64,000 bases of DNA from Bacteroides sp. Marseille-P3684 (GTDB lineage: Bacteria > Bacteroidota > Bacteroidia > Bacteroidales > Bacteroidaceae). Under the pieces are notes generated by a model, which saw only the letters and a list, made by a program, of their open reading frames with translations, made no database searches and had not been told where the DNA came from. Shown piece by piece: positions 62,948-64,000 of the stretch (position 1 is its first letter; each line of letters starts with the position of its first letter). The position numbers and the translations under genes were made by a program. The stretch lies in assembly GCF_900291465.1 (NCBI RefSeq), contig NZ_LT985808.1, positions 2,200,181-2,264,180 on the forward strand, in the 5' to 3' direction.

Positions 62948-64000
62948 ATGAAGATTATAAATAACAACCCATATCGCCTACTTGGCGTTTATTCAACATC
63001 TCCTCAAAAAGAAGTTGTTGCAAATCAAGGTAAGATGAAGGCTTTCTTGAAAGTCGGCCGTCCAGTGACGTTTCCGCTTGATTTGAATGGCCTTTTACCT
63101 GATGTTTTGCGAACAGAACAAAGTGTTGCGGACGCTATTTCAAAATTGACGCTTCCTACGGAGCAATTACGATATGCTCAGTTCTGGTTTTCCAAGTGCA
63201 ATCAGTTGGATGAAATCGCATGTGGAAAATTAACGAATGGTGACATAGACGGAGCTGTTGAAATATGGAAAAAGAAAGCAACTGCCTCTTCACTGCAAAA
63301 CCTTCTTGTTTGTGCTCTCATCAGGAATCAGTTGGGAAATGCGATTAGTTATGCCCAAACTTTATATTCATCTTACAGTAATGAATTTGTCAAGATGGTA
63401 TTAGGAGAGAATGCTTTGGCCACTTCAGATAATCTTGCACATGATTTTTTGAATGTCATATGTGAAGAGTTTAATCCTAATCAATTCCTTGGTTATATCA
63501 CCAATTCCGAATGGAAGGAATATGTGGGTAGCAAAAGTACAAAGCCTATCATAGACAAGCTTTCATCTGCAATAGATGCTTGTAAATCATCGAGAGGAAA
63601 AGGTCCAACTGCTCGTTTGAATGCTGGAACAAAATTGATGAATAGTACTAAAGCAGACCTGGCTCAATTAAAGCAGTTCGTTCCTACTGGTGATTTGCAA
63701 TATCAAATGATTGCGGATAAACTCGGTTTGGAAGTACTGCAATGCGGTATAGATTACTATAATGATTCAGATGCTGCTGACGCTGCTCGCAAAGCAATGG
63801 TTTTGCAGAAATATGCGCAATCTGTTGTTGTTGGAAAAATGGCAAAAGATCGTTGTAAAGAGAATGTAGATATTCTTAATCGAATCATTGCAGAACTCCC
63901 TCCGTCGGAAGTATTTGCTGAAGATAGAGCAATTAAGGAAGAACTGCGGAAATTTACCCGCCTTCCAGACAGAATAAGCTATTCAATGGACTTACTCAAT
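62948..64000 (+). CDS. Paralog 2 of the J-domain-like large protein, truncated by the window end
   Basis: Starts ATG 62948, 12 bases after paralog 1, and stays open for 351 codons to the window end. MKIINNNPYRLLGVYSTSPQ matches the N-terminus of paralog 1. TLPTEQLRYAQFWF, EYVGSKSTKPIIDKL and GKMAKDRCKENVDIL align with LPKDLIHYAQFWF, EYVGSKIVKPLIDDI and GKMAKDRCDENVRIL. A tandem gene duplication with coupled expression. Confidence 0.82.
   Translation, partial: MKIINNNPYRLLGVYSTSPQKEVVANQGKMKAFLKVGRPVTFPLDLNGLLPDVLRTEQSVADAISKLTLPTEQLRYAQFWFSKCNQLDEIACGKLTNGDIDGAVEIWKKKATASSLQNLLVCALIRNQLGNAISYAQTLYSSYSNEFVKMVLGENALATSDNLAHDFLNVICEEFNPNQFLGYITNSEWKEYVGSKSTKPIIDKLSSAIDACKSSRGKGPTARLNAGTKLMNSTKADLAQLKQFVPTGDLQYQMIADKLGLEVLQCGIDYYNDSDAADAARKAMVLQKYAQSVVVGKMAKDRCKENVDILNRIIAELPPSEVFAEDRAIKEELRKFTRLPDRISYSMDLLN

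Overview
The window reads as a chromosome segment of a Bacteroidales gut bacterium, most likely Bacteroides or Phocaeicola. The evidence is promoters of the TTG-N19-21-TAnnTTTG type, the rpmB-rpmG-DUF4295 block, a pyrB-pyrI-flavin reductase-glyA operon, and integrase/relaxase modules typical of Bacteroides mobilizable islands. No rRNA, tRNA or CRISPR array was recognised.

Layout. (1) 1-7558: an array of Rhs-repeat cassettes. Three near-identical repeat cores carry different ends. The first ends in an alpha/beta-hydrolase-like tip followed by a small membrane protein. The second ends in a tip with an HExxH metallopeptidase motif followed by a lipoprotein. The third has lost its tip and is fused to a truncated, frameshifted patatin phospholipase remnant. 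(2) 7583-18639: core genes. These are a UroD/MtaA-type methyltransferase with a MetH-activation-domain protein, glyA, a flavin reductase-like protein, pyrI, pyrB, a PBP1a-type penicillin-binding protein, map, tsaD, pncC, rpmB, rpmG and a DUF4295 protein. (3) About 19000-51220: a probable integrated mobilizable island bounded by two similar non-coding blocks. It holds a tyrosine integrase (now a pseudogene split by two insertion sequences and a frameshift), an excisionase-like protein, primase/helicase-like proteins, MobC, a relaxase and a candidate oriT. (4) 51577-59152: a second accessory region with a metallophosphoesterase/nucleotidyltransferase/winged-helix operon, iteron-like repeats, and a minus-strand operon of small unknown proteins ending upstream in two SSBs. 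(5) 59924-64000: a small XRE regulator followed by two tandem paralogous large proteins with a J-domain-like N-terminus, the second cut by the window edge.

The most interesting system is the minus-strand gene train 39354->21686 inside the island. It encodes an XRE regulator, a type I N6-adenine methylase (HsdM), a specificity subunit (HsdS), an AlbA_2/Schlafen-type protein, a 1379-residue NERD-pseudokinase-kinase-P-loop protein, a 518-residue unknown, a 1853-residue HerA-type ATPase with a nuclease-like motif, and a PP2C phosphatase. No HsdR restriction subunit is present. The methylase would mark self DNA, while kinase/phosphatase signalling and the HerA ATPase would replace classical restriction. 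From memory this resembles the eight-gene methylation-associated defence system (MADS); it may be a Bacteroidales form of it or a relative. The promoter of the regulator carries a perfect inverted repeat between its -33 and -7 boxes, and a five-copy repeat precedes the kinase gene.

Limits: family names come from reading motifs and architecture, with no searches. Genes of unknown function are described as such.
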